Shown one piece after another: positions 26,180 to 32,943 of a DNA stretch of 64,000 nt; position 1 is the stretch's first letter; every line of letters begins with the position of its first letter. The translations under genes were made by a program, and so were the position numbers. The stretch covers positions 68,016 through 132,015 of the forward strand of contig NZ_LGDW01000348.1 in the NCBI RefSeq assembly GCF_001280005.1. Direction: 5' to 3'. The DNA is from Streptomyces sp. NRRL WC-3618. GTDB lineage: Bacteria > Actinomycetota > Actinomycetes > Streptomycetales > Streptomycetaceae. The notes under the pieces are model-generated. The model was given only the letters and a program-made list of their open reading frames with translations, was not told the origin of the DNA and ran no database searches.

Positions 26180-26290
26180 GGCTTCCCACCTCATATCCTC
26201 GCTCCGGACCGTGCGGGGTCCGGTTGCCCGATGCCACCAAAACCGCTGGTAGCGAGATGGGCACGCTAGTTGGCCGGAGTTTCAAGGACG

Positions 26291-26941
26291 TTAACCGGCC
26301 CGTGATCCACCCGGGTCGCGTCGAGCGGGCCCACCCAAGCTCATCAGACCGCGCAGGCCCTCCTGGAACACGTCGACCGACACGCCGCCGAAGAGGGCCA
26401 TTTGCGCGATGAAGCCCTGGGCCGCGGCGATCATGGTCCGGGCGACACTCTCGGCCGGTACGTCGGCACGCATCAGCCCGGCTTCCTGATAGCGCTCGAC
26501 CAGCCGCACCCACGGCTCGTGGACCTTGGCGTAGCCCTCGGCGAGCACCTTCGACAGCTCCGCGTCGCGCAGGGTCTCGGCCCACACCTGGACGATCAGC
26601 CGGGGGAAGACGGCCACCCCCTTGTGCGTCAGCCCCGGTCGCAGACCCAGCATTCTGCCCATCACCTCGCCCACGATCACGTCCAACGGCGGGAGCGGGT
26701 TCCGCTCACCCGCCGTCCTGAAGGCGTCCCCGACCTCCTGGAGCACCTCGGTGACGATGGCGGCGATCAGCTCCTCCTTACCGCTGAAGTAGCGGTAGAC
26801 GGCTCCGGCGGACAGATCGACCTCCTTGAGCACGTCCTGCATCGACGTGGCATGGAAGCCGTTGCGGGCGAAGCAGAGTGCCGCGCCGTCGAGGATCTGA
26901 CGGCGTCGGGCGTCCAGGTGTTCCTGGGATACGCGGGCCAT
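26291..26941 (-). CDS. TetR/AcrR family transcriptional regulator
   Basis: A 216-residue TetR repressor. The helix-turn-helix is at about 10-55 (RRRQILDGAALCFARNGFHATSMQDVLKEV in part, then SAGAVYRYFSGKEEL). The C-terminal domain is long and helical, with no diagnostic ligand motif. ATG 26941 gives the usual MARVSQEHLDARR beginning; an upstream ATG at 26980 would overlap its operator. It is divergent from a membrane protein gene. Two near-identical 20-bp sites lie between them (26953 and 27011), so it probably represses itself and that gene. Confidence 0.9.
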   Translation of the reverse strand: MARVSQEHLDARRRQILDGAALCFARNGFHATSMQDVLKEVDLSAGAVYRYFSGKEELIAAIVTEVLQEVGDAFRTAGERNPLPPLDVIVGEVMGRMLGLRPGLTHKGVAVFPRLIVQVWAETLRDAELSKVLAEGYAKVHEPWVRLVERYQEAGLMRADVPAESVARTMIAAAQGFIAQMALFGGVSVDVFQEGLRGLMSLGGPARRDPGGSRAG

Positions 26942-26952
26942 GCCCCACAAAC

Positions 26953-27030
26953 TAAAACGAACATTCCTTCTTGACAACACATCCCGTCGGCGGGACGGTG
27001 GGACCGCACCTAAAACGAACGATCCTTCTT
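26953..27030. promoter_or_regulatory. Duplicated TetR operator in the divergent promoter
   Basis: TAAAACGAACATTCCTTCTT at 26953-26972 and TAAAACGAACGATCCTTCTT at 27011-27030 differ at only two positions. The centre GAAC-nn-TCCTTC is imperfectly palindromic, like TetR sites. One copy lies next to each divergent gene, and TTGACA at 26971-26976 overlaps the first, fitting repression by blocking polymerase. Confidence 0.65.
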
Positions 27031-27098
27031 TTTAGATTCCGGATGAGATCCGCCAGATGAGCTCCGTCAGTCGAGATCCGTCAGATTGGAGGGAAACC

Positions 27099-28148
27099 AT
27101 GCCTCCCACCACGTCCACCACGTCCACCGCGAGCACCCAGGGGCACCACCGCCGTGTGATCGCCGTCGTCGTCCTGGCCCCCGTCCTGGTCGCGCTGGCG
27201 CTCTGGGCCTTCGCCTGGCCCGCCGCCCGCATCGCGCCTCGCGACCTGCCGCTCGGCGTGGCCGGCCCGGCCGCCGCGGTCACCCAGGCGGAGCGGCAAC
27301 TGTCGGCACACGAGGGCGCGTTCGAGATCCACCGCTACGCCGACGAGGCCGCCGCCCGGGAGGCCATCGAGGACCGGACCGTATACGGTGCCGTCGTCGT
27401 CACGCCCCGGGGCCCGAAGCTGCTGACCGCGTCGGCCGCGAGCCCCGTCGTCGCCCAGATCCTCCAGCAGGCGGTGACCGAACAGGCGGCGCGGACCGGT
27501 GGATCGGGCGCCCAGGTCAGCACCGTCGACGTCGTCCCCGCCGCCGCGAACGACCCGCGCGGCGCCGCCTTCGGTGCGAGCGTGCTGCCACTGGCGCTCG
27601 CCGGTGTGGCCGCCGGCGCCGTGGTCACCTTGCTCGGTCTGCGCGGGGTGCGGGCGGCCGGTGCGCTGGTCGCCGCCGCCGCGCTGGTCGGGATCACCGC
27701 CGCCGCGGTCGCGCACAGCTGGCTCGGCGTGCTCACCGGCGACTGGTGGGCGGAGGCCGGCGCGCTGGGACTGACGGCGCTCGCCGCGAGCGGCGCGGTC
27801 GCCGGACTGGCCGCGCTGCTGGGCACCCCGGGTATCGGCCTCGGCAGCCTGACCGTCGTCCTGCTCGGCAACCCGTTCTCCGGGGCGACCAGCGCCCCGC
27901 GACTGCTGCCCGACCCGGTCGGCACGATCGGTCAGTGGCTGCCGCCGGGTGCGGGCGCCTCACTGCTGCGCTCGGTGTCGTTCTTCGACGGCGCGGCGGC
28001 CCTGGGGCCCGCCCTGACGCTGACCTGGTGGGCGGCGCTGGGCCTGGGTGCGGTGCTGCTGGGCAGCTCGCTCAAGCGCCGTAAGGAGGACGGGAACAGC
28101 GAACCGGCGCCTGCCGTCGCCGAGCGGGAACCGGCCCTCGCGAACTGA
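27099..28148 (+). CDS. Membrane protein, ABC-2/YhgE-like exporter component
   Basis: A 349-residue membrane protein. One N-terminal helix (VIAVVVLAPVLVALALWAFAW) is followed by about 120 extracytoplasmic residues, then five or so C-terminal helices (for example LPLALAGVAAGAVVTLLGL and TLTWWAALGLGAVLLG). This layout is that of YhgE/Pip and ABC-2-type permeases involved in export or envelope function. No ATPase gene is adjacent. ATG 27099 follows GGAGGG. Control by the divergent TetR is likely from the paired operators, which would fit an efflux role. Family assignment is approximate. Confidence 0.7.
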   Translation: MPPTTSTTSTASTQGHHRRVIAVVVLAPVLVALALWAFAWPAARIAPRDLPLGVAGPAAAVTQAERQLSAHEGAFEIHRYADEAAAREAIEDRTVYGAVVVTPRGPKLLTASAASPVVAQILQQAVTEQAARTGGSGAQVSTVDVVPAAANDPRGAAFGASVLPLALAGVAAGAVVTLLGLRGVRAAGALVAAAALVGITAAAVAHSWLGVLTGDWWAEAGALGLTALAASGAVAGLAALLGTPGIGLGSLTVVLLGNPFSGATSAPRLLPDPVGTIGQWLPPGAGASLLRSVSFFDGAAALGPALTLTWWAALGLGAVLLGSSLKRRKEDGNSEPAPAVAEREPALAN

Positions 28149-28177
28149 CCGAACGCATCGAACACACCGGAAGTCGG

Positions 28178-28237
28178 GCGCGACAAGGACCGGGTGCCCC
28201 CGCCGTGGCCGACGGGGGCACCCGGTCCTTGTCGCGC
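28178..28237 (+). terminator. Long hairpin terminator
   Basis: A perfect 25-bp stem (arms 28178-28202 and 28213-28237, containing GACAAGGACCGGGTGCCCCC) with a 10-base loop lies 30 bases after the membrane-protein stop. It also faces the 3' end of the converging antitoxin gene, so it can work both ways. Confidence 0.85.
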
Positions 28238-28272
28238 CACGCCTTTTCGCGCCACGCCCTGTCGCGCCACAC
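28229..28272. repeat. Three short direct repeats
   Basis: TCGCGCCACGCC occurs at about 28232 and 28247, with a third variant TCGCGCCACACC at about 28262, a 15-base period. The first unit overlaps the hairpin arm. The repeats are probably slippage copies of the stem end. Confidence 0.55.
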
Positions 28273-28299
28273 CGTGTCGGCACCCCCGCGTCCGTCCGC

Positions 28300-28578
28300 T
28301 CAGCGCGCTCCAGGCCTCTGGTGCTCTGCCGCGATGCCGAACCGCTGCCGCTCGACGGGCGCGGCGGCGGCGACCTCCCGGACGCTGGAGACCGCGCTGA
28401 TGACCTGCCCCTCCGCCGCGTCGAGCTCGTCGAGGCGTTCCAGGTCGGCCGCGGAGACCAGGGCGACCAAGGGCTTGCCGTGCCGCGTCACGACGACGCG
28501 CTCACCGCCGTACACCACCTTGTTGATCAGGTCGGCGAGTTCAGCCCTGGCTTGCGTCACCGGAATCTCGTAGGCCAT
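28300..28578 (-). CDS. Orphan Phd/YefM-family antitoxin
   Basis: A 92-residue protein with the YefM/Phd signature at the N-terminus (MAYEIPVTQARAELADLINK, then GGERVVVTRHGKPLVALVS). Such proteins bind DNA through this domain and neutralise a toxin with a C-terminal tail. No RelE, YoeB, Doc or PIN toxin gene is next to it: a hairpin lies downstream and a divergent clpP upstream. The C-terminal tail (SVREVAAAAPVERQRFG) is unlike a typical toxin-binding segment. It may be a stand-alone regulator or act on a distant toxin. ATG 28578 gives the canonical start. Confidence 0.88.
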   Translation of the reverse strand: MAYEIPVTQARAELADLINKVVYGGERVVVTRHGKPLVALVSAADLERLDELDAAEGQVISAVSSVREVAAAAPVERQRFGIAAEHQRPGAR

Positions 28579-28706
28579 GTGTTCCAGCTTAGACCCGCCC
28601 TCCAGCACCCCACGTGTCCGGATTTCCCGCGCTTGTGGAGATCCGGACCCACGCGCGGCGCGTGATCGCGGCGAGTTTCGACGAGAAGAACCCTCGCTTT
28701 GCGCTC

Positions 28707-28721
28707 TGTACGTCCTGTACA
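28707..28721. promoter_or_regulatory. TGTAC-GTCCT-GTACA dyad before clpP
   Basis: A perfect 5-5-5 inverted repeat followed at once by ATTTTTTTA, an unusual T-run in this GC-rich DNA, 35 bp before the ClpP start. It could be an operator or core promoter for clpP. It does not match the ClgR or PopR sites I remember. Confidence 0.4.
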
Positions 28722-28755
28722 TTTTTTTACGGAAGCCATCGAGGAGGCGCACGCC

Positions 28756-29400
28756 ATGAACGACTTCGACGACCCGTCAGCCCGTTATGTCCTGCCCGAG
28801 TTCACGGAACGCACCAACAGCGGGAGCCGGACGCTGGATCCGTACTCGAAGCTCCTGGAGGAACGGATCGTCTTTCTGGGGACGCCGGTCGACGACGTCT
28901 CGGCGAACGACGTGATGGCACAGCTCATGCATCTCGAATATCTGGCGCCCGACCGGGACATCTCGCTGTACATCAACTCCCCCGGCGGCTCGTTCAGCGC
29001 GATGACGGCGATCTACGACACGATGCAGTTCGTCACCTGCGATGTGGAGACCACCTGCCTGGGCCAGGCGGCCTCCGCGGCGGCCGTCCTGCTGGCCGCG
29101 GGTACGCCGGGCAAGCGCAGCGCGCTGCCGGGGGCCCGGGTGATGATCCATCAGCCCGCGCTGTCCGAGCCGATCCACGGCCAGGTGAGCGATCTCGCCA
29201 TTCAGGCCCTGGAGTTGGACCGGGTCCGTAGCCTGCTGGAAGAGCTGCTCGTACGGCACACCGGCCAGAGCCCGGAGCAGGTCGCCGCGGACATCGAGCG
29301 GGACAAGATCCTGGACGCGCGGGCCGCGCTGGAATACGGGCTGGTCGACCGGATCGTGCCCAGCCGCAAGTCGTCGCACCCCGCCCCCGGCCCGAGGTGA
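28756..29400 (+). CDS. ATP-dependent Clp protease proteolytic subunit (ClpP paralogue)
   Basis: Serine protease subunit of 214 residues forming barrels that degrade proteins fed by ClpX or ClpC. The catalytic triad is intact: Ser107 in [14 protein letters not shown], His132 in MIHQPA, Asp183 in [28 protein letters not shown] is the oxyanion and substrate-binding part. The GQAAS is followed by AA instead of the usual MG, a minor change. ATG 28756 follows GAGGAGG. It is a single clpP, not a clpP1-clpP2 pair, so it is one of the accessory Streptomyces ClpPs. A 102-residue gene follows by 7 bp. Confidence 0.93.
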   Translation: MNDFDDPSARYVLPEFTERTNSGSRTLDPYSKLLEERIVFLGTPVDDVSANDVMAQLMHLEYLAPDRDISLYINSPGGSFSAMTAIYDTMQFVTCDVETTCLGQAASAAAVLLAAGTPGKRSALPGARVMIHQPALSEPIHGQVSDLAIQALELDRVRSLLEELLVRHTGQSPEQVAADIERDKILDARAALEYGLVDRIVPSRKSSHPAPGPR

Positions 29401-29407
29401 GCCACCG

Positions 29408-29716
29408 ATGCTTCCGCCCGAACTGCCTCCGCTGCCCGCCCTGACCCGCGCGGAGGGCGAGCTGATCGACCGTTACCTCGAAGTGGCCGATCTGCTCGGC
29501 CGTATCAACCCGGCTTATCACGGGGACACGTACCGCGGGCTGCGGGCCGCGCAGGCCCTGGTCGCCAAGGCGGTGGCCCTGCGGGACGCGCTGGAGTTGA
29601 TGCACCAGCGGGGCGAGACGGAGGTGCACGCGGATACGCTGGCGCGTGCGCTGCGCGTCCTCGACGGGGAGCGCCGCACGGCGCGTGTCATCGTTCCGCG
29701 TGAGCCCGCCAGTTGA
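29408..29716 (+). CDS. Conserved-looking small protein downstream of clpP
   Basis: A 102-residue protein, no family recognised. It starts LPPELPPLPALTRAEGELIDRYLEVADLLGRINPAYHG and is mostly helical, with LRAAQALVAKAVALRDALELM in the centre and a basic end (RVLDGERRTARVIVPREP). It begins 7 bases after the ClpP stop, so co-transcription is very likely, and it could be an adaptor or regulator of that ClpP. It has no signal or membrane segment. The function is inferred from position only. Confidence 0.7.
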   Translation: MLPPELPPLPALTRAEGELIDRYLEVADLLGRINPAYHGDTYRGLRAAQALVAKAVALRDALELMHQRGETEVHADTLARALRVLDGERRTARVIVPREPAS

Positions 29717-30119
29717 CGCGTTCGGGCCGTCGGCCGGTAGCGGGCGCGCCCGGTCGGCCCGCCCACGGCCTTGGCCGGAACGGGCCGGGAAACGACTGGA
29801 AGTCATCCCCCTTTCGGAGTAGTCGCGCATCCCTCAACGGGACCGTTCGGGTTGCGACACGCGCGTAGTTCGCAGGCGAAATTGAAGCGTTCCCACCCTG
29901 GTCCGAGGGTGCGCCACCCCCTCGAAAGTCGTTCGGGGGCACGGGTGTCCACTCGAATGGGTCAGCGGTGAGTAACGCCACAAAGGGCCGATTCCATTGG
30001 GAATTTCCCGCTTCCATGAGCCAAGATCCCTTCCTGACGACAAGCCCCCGCCACAAGCGGCGGGGCGATCCGGGCGGACGCCGAGTCCTGCCGCCGCCCG
30101 GATGACCGGTCGACAGATG
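29717..30119. other. Long non-coding stretch upstream of the riboswitch
   Basis: No credible gene is visible. It contains a GC hairpin (CCCCGCC at 30046, GGCGGGG at 30059), a GAGGGTGCGCCACCCCCTC-type dyad near 29913, and moderate AT content by local standards. The promoter for the riboswitch transcript should lie here. Confidence 0.5.
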
Positions 30120-30280
30120 TGCATCGGCAGGAGTGGAGGACCCAGGCACGACGGGTCGCCGGAACGGTCACGCCATGACCGGGCCGAGCAGCCCTTGGGG
30201 TGAAGCCGCGTGAGCGGCCGGGCAACTTCGCCAGCCCGAATCCGACAGGTCATCCTTCACAGGCGGCTGACGAAGGGTTA
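30120..30280 (+). ncRNA. Cyclic-di-AMP (ydaO/yuaA) riboswitch
   Basis: Motifs of the ydaO class are present in order: CCCTTGGGGTGAA (30192-30204), a variable GC hairpin (GCCGCGTGAGCGGC), the GGGCAACTTCGCCAGCCCGAATCCGACA block (around 30217-30248, given in part as GCCCGAATCCGACAG) and a closing AGGCGGC segment near 30261. It ends directly before the NlpC/P60 start. In Streptomyces this RNA sits upstream of cell-wall hydrolase genes and turns them off when c-di-AMP is high. Boundaries are approximate. Confidence 0.85.
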
Positions 30281-30283
30281 CGC

Positions 30284-30757
30284 ATGTCTGCGCTCAATCG
30301 TGTCCCGTCGATGATGACCAGGGCCGGTACGGCTTCGGCCCTCACCCTCGCCGCAGTGGGCGGCAGCCTGGTGCTGCCTGGTGTCGCCACCGACGCCGCG
30401 GCGGTCACACCACCGACAAAGGCACTTCAGATCGCGGCCTCCAAGAAGGGCGCCCCGTACAAGTACGGGGCTGCCGGACCGAGGAGGTTCGACTGCTCCG
30501 GCCTCACGCAGTATTCGTTCAAGAAGGCGGGCAAGTCCCTGCCGCGTACAGCGGCGGCCCAGTACAACAAGACCAAGCACATCTCCGCCAAGAGCCGCAA
30601 AAGCGGAGACCTGGTCTTCTTCCACTCGGGCAAGAACGTCTACCACGTGGGCATATACGCCGGAAAGGGAAAGATCTGGCACTCCCCGAAGACCGGGGAT
30701 GTCGTGAAGCTCCAGAAGATCTGGACGAAGAGCGTGTGGTACGGCCGGGTCAGCTGA
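30284..30757 (+). CDS. Secreted NlpC/P60 cell-wall hydrolase
   Basis: A 157-residue secreted endopeptidase that cuts peptidoglycan stem peptides. A signal segment (ASALTLAAVGGSLVLPGVATDAAA) precedes a single NlpC/P60 domain with catalytic Cys71 (RFDCSGL), His121 (YHVGIY) and His133 (WHSPKTGD). There is no LysM, SH3 or coiled-coil region, so it is a minimal enzyme. The c-di-AMP riboswitch directly upstream implies control of wall remodelling, typically during spore germination or growth. ATG 30284 is chosen because upstream frame codons fall inside the riboswitch. A palindrome overlaps the stop codon. Confidence 0.92.
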   Translation: MSALNRVPSMMTRAGTASALTLAAVGGSLVLPGVATDAAAVTPPTKALQIAASKKGAPYKYGAAGPRRFDCSGLTQYSFKKAGKSLPRTAAAQYNKTKHISAKSRKSGDLVFFHSGKNVYHVGIYAGKGKIWHSPKTGDVVKLQKIWTKSVWYGRVS

Positions 30758-30800
30758 CCCGCCCGGGGCGGGACGGCGGCTCCAGGCCACCGTCCCACCC
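30746..30800 (+). terminator. Palindrome and hairpin at the NlpC/P60 3' end
   Basis: A 16-bp palindrome (CGGGTCAGCTGACCCG, 30746-30761) spans the stop codon. It is followed by a 7-bp stem (GGGACGG at 30770, CCGTCCC at 30790). Together they form a plausible terminator. Confidence 0.5.
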
Positions 30801-30811
30801 CGTCCGCCGCC

Positions 30812-30930
30812 GCACAGCGACAGCAGCACCCCGAAGCCCGTGAACGCGGCGCCGGTGACCGTCTCGAGCGGCCCGGAGGCCCCTCGGCCGGTGAGCGGCG
30901 GCCGGTGCGCGCGGCGGTTTCCGCACCGAG
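30812..30930 (-). pseudogene. Possible remnant of a LysE-type exporter
   Basis: One minus-strand frame reads PLETVTGAAFTGFGVLLSL, which resembles the last helix of LysE/RhtB amino-acid exporters, but nothing upstream continues the family in the same frame and the end is ragged. It may be a decayed C-terminal fragment, or chance. Confidence 0.25.
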
Positions 30931-31090
30931 CGCGCCGGTGACGAAGCCCCGCCGCCTCGGACGTACGGCGGCCCGTGCCTCCCCGGGTTCCGCGGCCCGG
31001 GAACGCCACGGGGTGCGGAAGCAGCCCGCGGTGACTCCCAGCGCGCACCCGGCCCCCCGCCGCGCGGCCATGCGCACCGCACCGCTACCG

Positions 31091-31552
31091 CTACGGCTCC
31101 TGCTGGACCGCCGTCGTCACCCGTGGCCCGACCGGGACCGTCCACGGGAGCTCGATCGAGACCGTCTTGCCGCCCTCGCGGGTGGGGCGGACGCGCAGTC
31201 TGCCGCCCGCCTCGGCGGTCAGCCAGCGGATGATGACCATCCCTCGGCCGTTGTCCTGCTGGACGGCGGCGGGCAGGCGCTTGGGGAAGCGCGGGTGGCT
31301 GTCGGTGACCCCGAGGCGCAGGTTCTCGTCACGGTCGAGGGCGATGTCCACCGTGAAGGTGGGTGACAACCCGAAGGTGTGCTGTACGGCGTTGGTGGCG
31401 AGTTCCGAGACGATCAGACGGATGGTGTCGGCGGCTTCGGTGTCACCCGGCAGGCCCCATTCCGCCAGCACGCTGGCCACATACGCGCGGGCGGCGGAGA
31501 CCGAGGCGGGATCGCTCGGCAGAGTGACGGATGCTTCCAGGTGGTCTGCCAT
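31091..31552 (-). CDS. ATP-binding anti-sigma-like regulatory protein (RsbW/HATPase type)
   Basis: A 153-residue GHKL-ATPase protein like the RsbW/SpoIIAB family. Visible are the N-box (IVSELATNAVQHTFG), the G1 region (LRLGVTDSHPRFPKR) and NGRGMVIIRWLTAE as the G2 lid. It is divergent from a DUF5753-type HTH regulator plus a DUF397 gene. This triad recurs throughout Streptomyces (WhiJ and AbaA-like systems) and is tied to differentiation. It probably partners the HTH protein rather than a sigma factor, but that is inference. ATG 31552 is the only good start. Confidence 0.88.
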   Translation of the reverse strand: MADHLEASVTLPSDPASVSAARAYVASVLAEWGLPGDTEAADTIRLIVSELATNAVQHTFGLSPTFTVDIALDRDENLRLGVTDSHPRFPKRLPAAVQQDNGRGMVIIRWLTAEAGGRLRVRPTREGGKTVSIELPWTVPVGPRVTTAVQQEP

Positions 31553-31679
31553 GGCGAGGTCGTCCCTTTCCCACGGAACCGGAGCCCGACACGGAGCGGC
31601 TGGTTCGAGTACGGTCCCGGACTGGTGCTTCGCGCCAGACTGCCATTCCGGTGCCGGTCATGGGGTGCGATCCACCAAG

Positions 31680-31693
31680 ATATGCATATATCT
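31680..31693. promoter_or_regulatory. AT-rich dyad in the divergent promoter
   Basis: ATATGCATAT (31680-31689) is a perfect palindrome, extended by near-symmetric AGATAT/ATATCT, between the ATPase and HTH genes. It stands out in GC-rich DNA. It may be the binding site of the HTH regulator. Confidence 0.4.
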
Positions 31694-31764
31694 GTCGCTC
31701 GAAGCGGTGAACTCTGCGACCCCAGAGCGTATTTCGGCGGCTCGTCAGGAGTAAGGAGTGGCCC

Positions 31765-32622
31765 ATGCAGTACGGCCCCGCGGTTCGCCGCCGAAAGCTG
31801 GGTGGCGAACTGCGCGCTCTGCGCGCCCGGGCCGGTCTCACCAGCGGTGAGGCGGCCCGCCTGGTGGGTTGGCACCAGTCGAAGGTGAGCCGGATCGAGA
31901 CGGGCGCGAGCGGGGTGAAACCGGCGGACGTACGGTTACTTCTGGACGCGTACCAGGTCCCGGACGGCGAGTCGCGCGAGCTGCTGCTCGTGCTGGCGGG
32001 CGGCGAGGACGGCGGCCGGCACCACTGGTGGCACGCCTACCGTGGCGTACTGCCGCCCACCTACCGGGACTTCATCAGCCTGGAGTCGCAGGCCAGCACG
32101 ATGCGCACCCTGGAGACCTCGGCGGTGCCGGGGCTGTTGCAGACCCCCGAGTACGCCCGCGCGATGACCCGGGCCGCCATGGACGGCCTGGAGGAGAGCC
32201 GGCTCGATGCCCTGGTCGAGGTGCGGATCGCCCGGCAGGACGTGCTGCGTTCGGATCCGCCGCTGGTGCTGAGCGCGGTCCTCGACGAGGCGGTGCTGCG
32301 CCGTGAAGTGGGCGGTCCCGAGGTGATGACGCGTCAGCTGGGGCGTCTCATGGACGCGGCCCGGCTGCCTCAAGTGCGGCTGCAGATCCTGCCGTTCAGC
32401 GCGGGTGCGTACATCGGCATCACCGGGCCTTTCGTTATCTTCTCCTTTCCGAGCACTTCCGACTTGGATGTGGTTGTTCTTGACCAAATGATGAGTAGCC
32501 TCTACCTGGAACGGAAAGAAGACCTCCGGGCCTACAGCGAGGCCTTCAACACCCTTCAGATCCACGCCCTTTCGCCCGAGGATTCGTTGGATTTCATCGC
32601 CGGTCTGCATCACGGCGGGTAA
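31765..32622 (+). CDS. XRE-family regulator with DUF5753 domain (WhiJ-like), TTA codon
   Basis: A 285-residue regulator. The N-terminal HTH_XRE (about 10-65: GGELRALRARAGLTSGEAAR, then WHQSKVSRIETG) is followed by the DUF5753 domain (about 95-280: YRDFISLESQASTMRTLE, TPEYARAM). Codon 58 (31936-31938) is TTA, the rare Leu codon read by the bldA tRNA, so translation should be developmentally gated. It lies 9 bp before a DUF397 gene and is divergent from the ATPase. AAGGAG sits before ATG 31765. Such triads control sporulation or antibiotic production. Confidence 0.93.
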   Translation: MQYGPAVRRRKLGGELRALRARAGLTSGEAARLVGWHQSKVSRIETGASGVKPADVRLLLDAYQVPDGESRELLLVLAGGEDGGRHHWWHAYRGVLPPTYRDFISLESQASTMRTLETSAVPGLLQTPEYARAMTRAAMDGLEESRLDALVEVRIARQDVLRSDPPLVLSAVLDEAVLRREVGGPEVMTRQLGRLMDAARLPQVRLQILPFSAGAYIGITGPFVIFSFPSTSDLDVVVLDQMMSSLYLERKEDLRAYSEAFNTLQIHALSPEDSLDFIAGLHHGG

Positions 32623-32631
32623 GGAGGCATC

Positions 32632-32856
32632 ATGTCCGCTCTGCCTCGGAACGTACCGTCGTTCGTCGATTCGCCCGGTGTGCGGTGGCTGCGCAGCAGT
32701 TACAGCACGGGCGCGAACAATTGTGTGGAGACGGCCCGGCCGGACACCGAAGTCCAGGCCGGACCGCTCGCCGTACGCGACTCCAAGAACGCTGCCGGAC
32801 CCGTCCTGCTCTTCTCCCACGAGAGCTGGCAGGGATTCCTCACCGCGTTCCGGTGA
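32632..32856 (+). CDS. DUF397 protein
   Basis: A 74-residue DUF397 protein: VRWLRSSYSTGANNCVETA and VRDSKNAAGPVLLFSHESWQGFL are the family core. These small proteins are encoded beside DUF5753-type HTH regulators and are thought to modulate them, possibly as antitoxin-like partners. It follows the HTH gene by 9 bp with GTAAGGAGG before its ATG. The conserved Cys (NNCVE) is present. Confidence 0.93.
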   Translation: MSALPRNVPSFVDSPGVRWLRSSYSTGANNCVETARPDTEVQAGPLAVRDSKNAAGPVLLFSHESWQGFLTAFR

Positions 32857-32943
32857 TCGCCCTACGACGCACGGCCACGGTTCACCGACTCATGGTCGCG
32901 TGTCACTGATTCAACGGCACAACGGATCTACGGATCTGTGCGT

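Noticed and set aside
26180..26194. ATG 26194 as the UreA start
   Set aside because: The GTG at 26179 has a better-spaced ribosome site and gives the standard 100-residue length.
30278..31048. A long minus-strand frame across the NlpC/P60 gene
   Set aside because: It is an antisense shadow; only a short LysE-like stretch is of possible interest and is listed separately.
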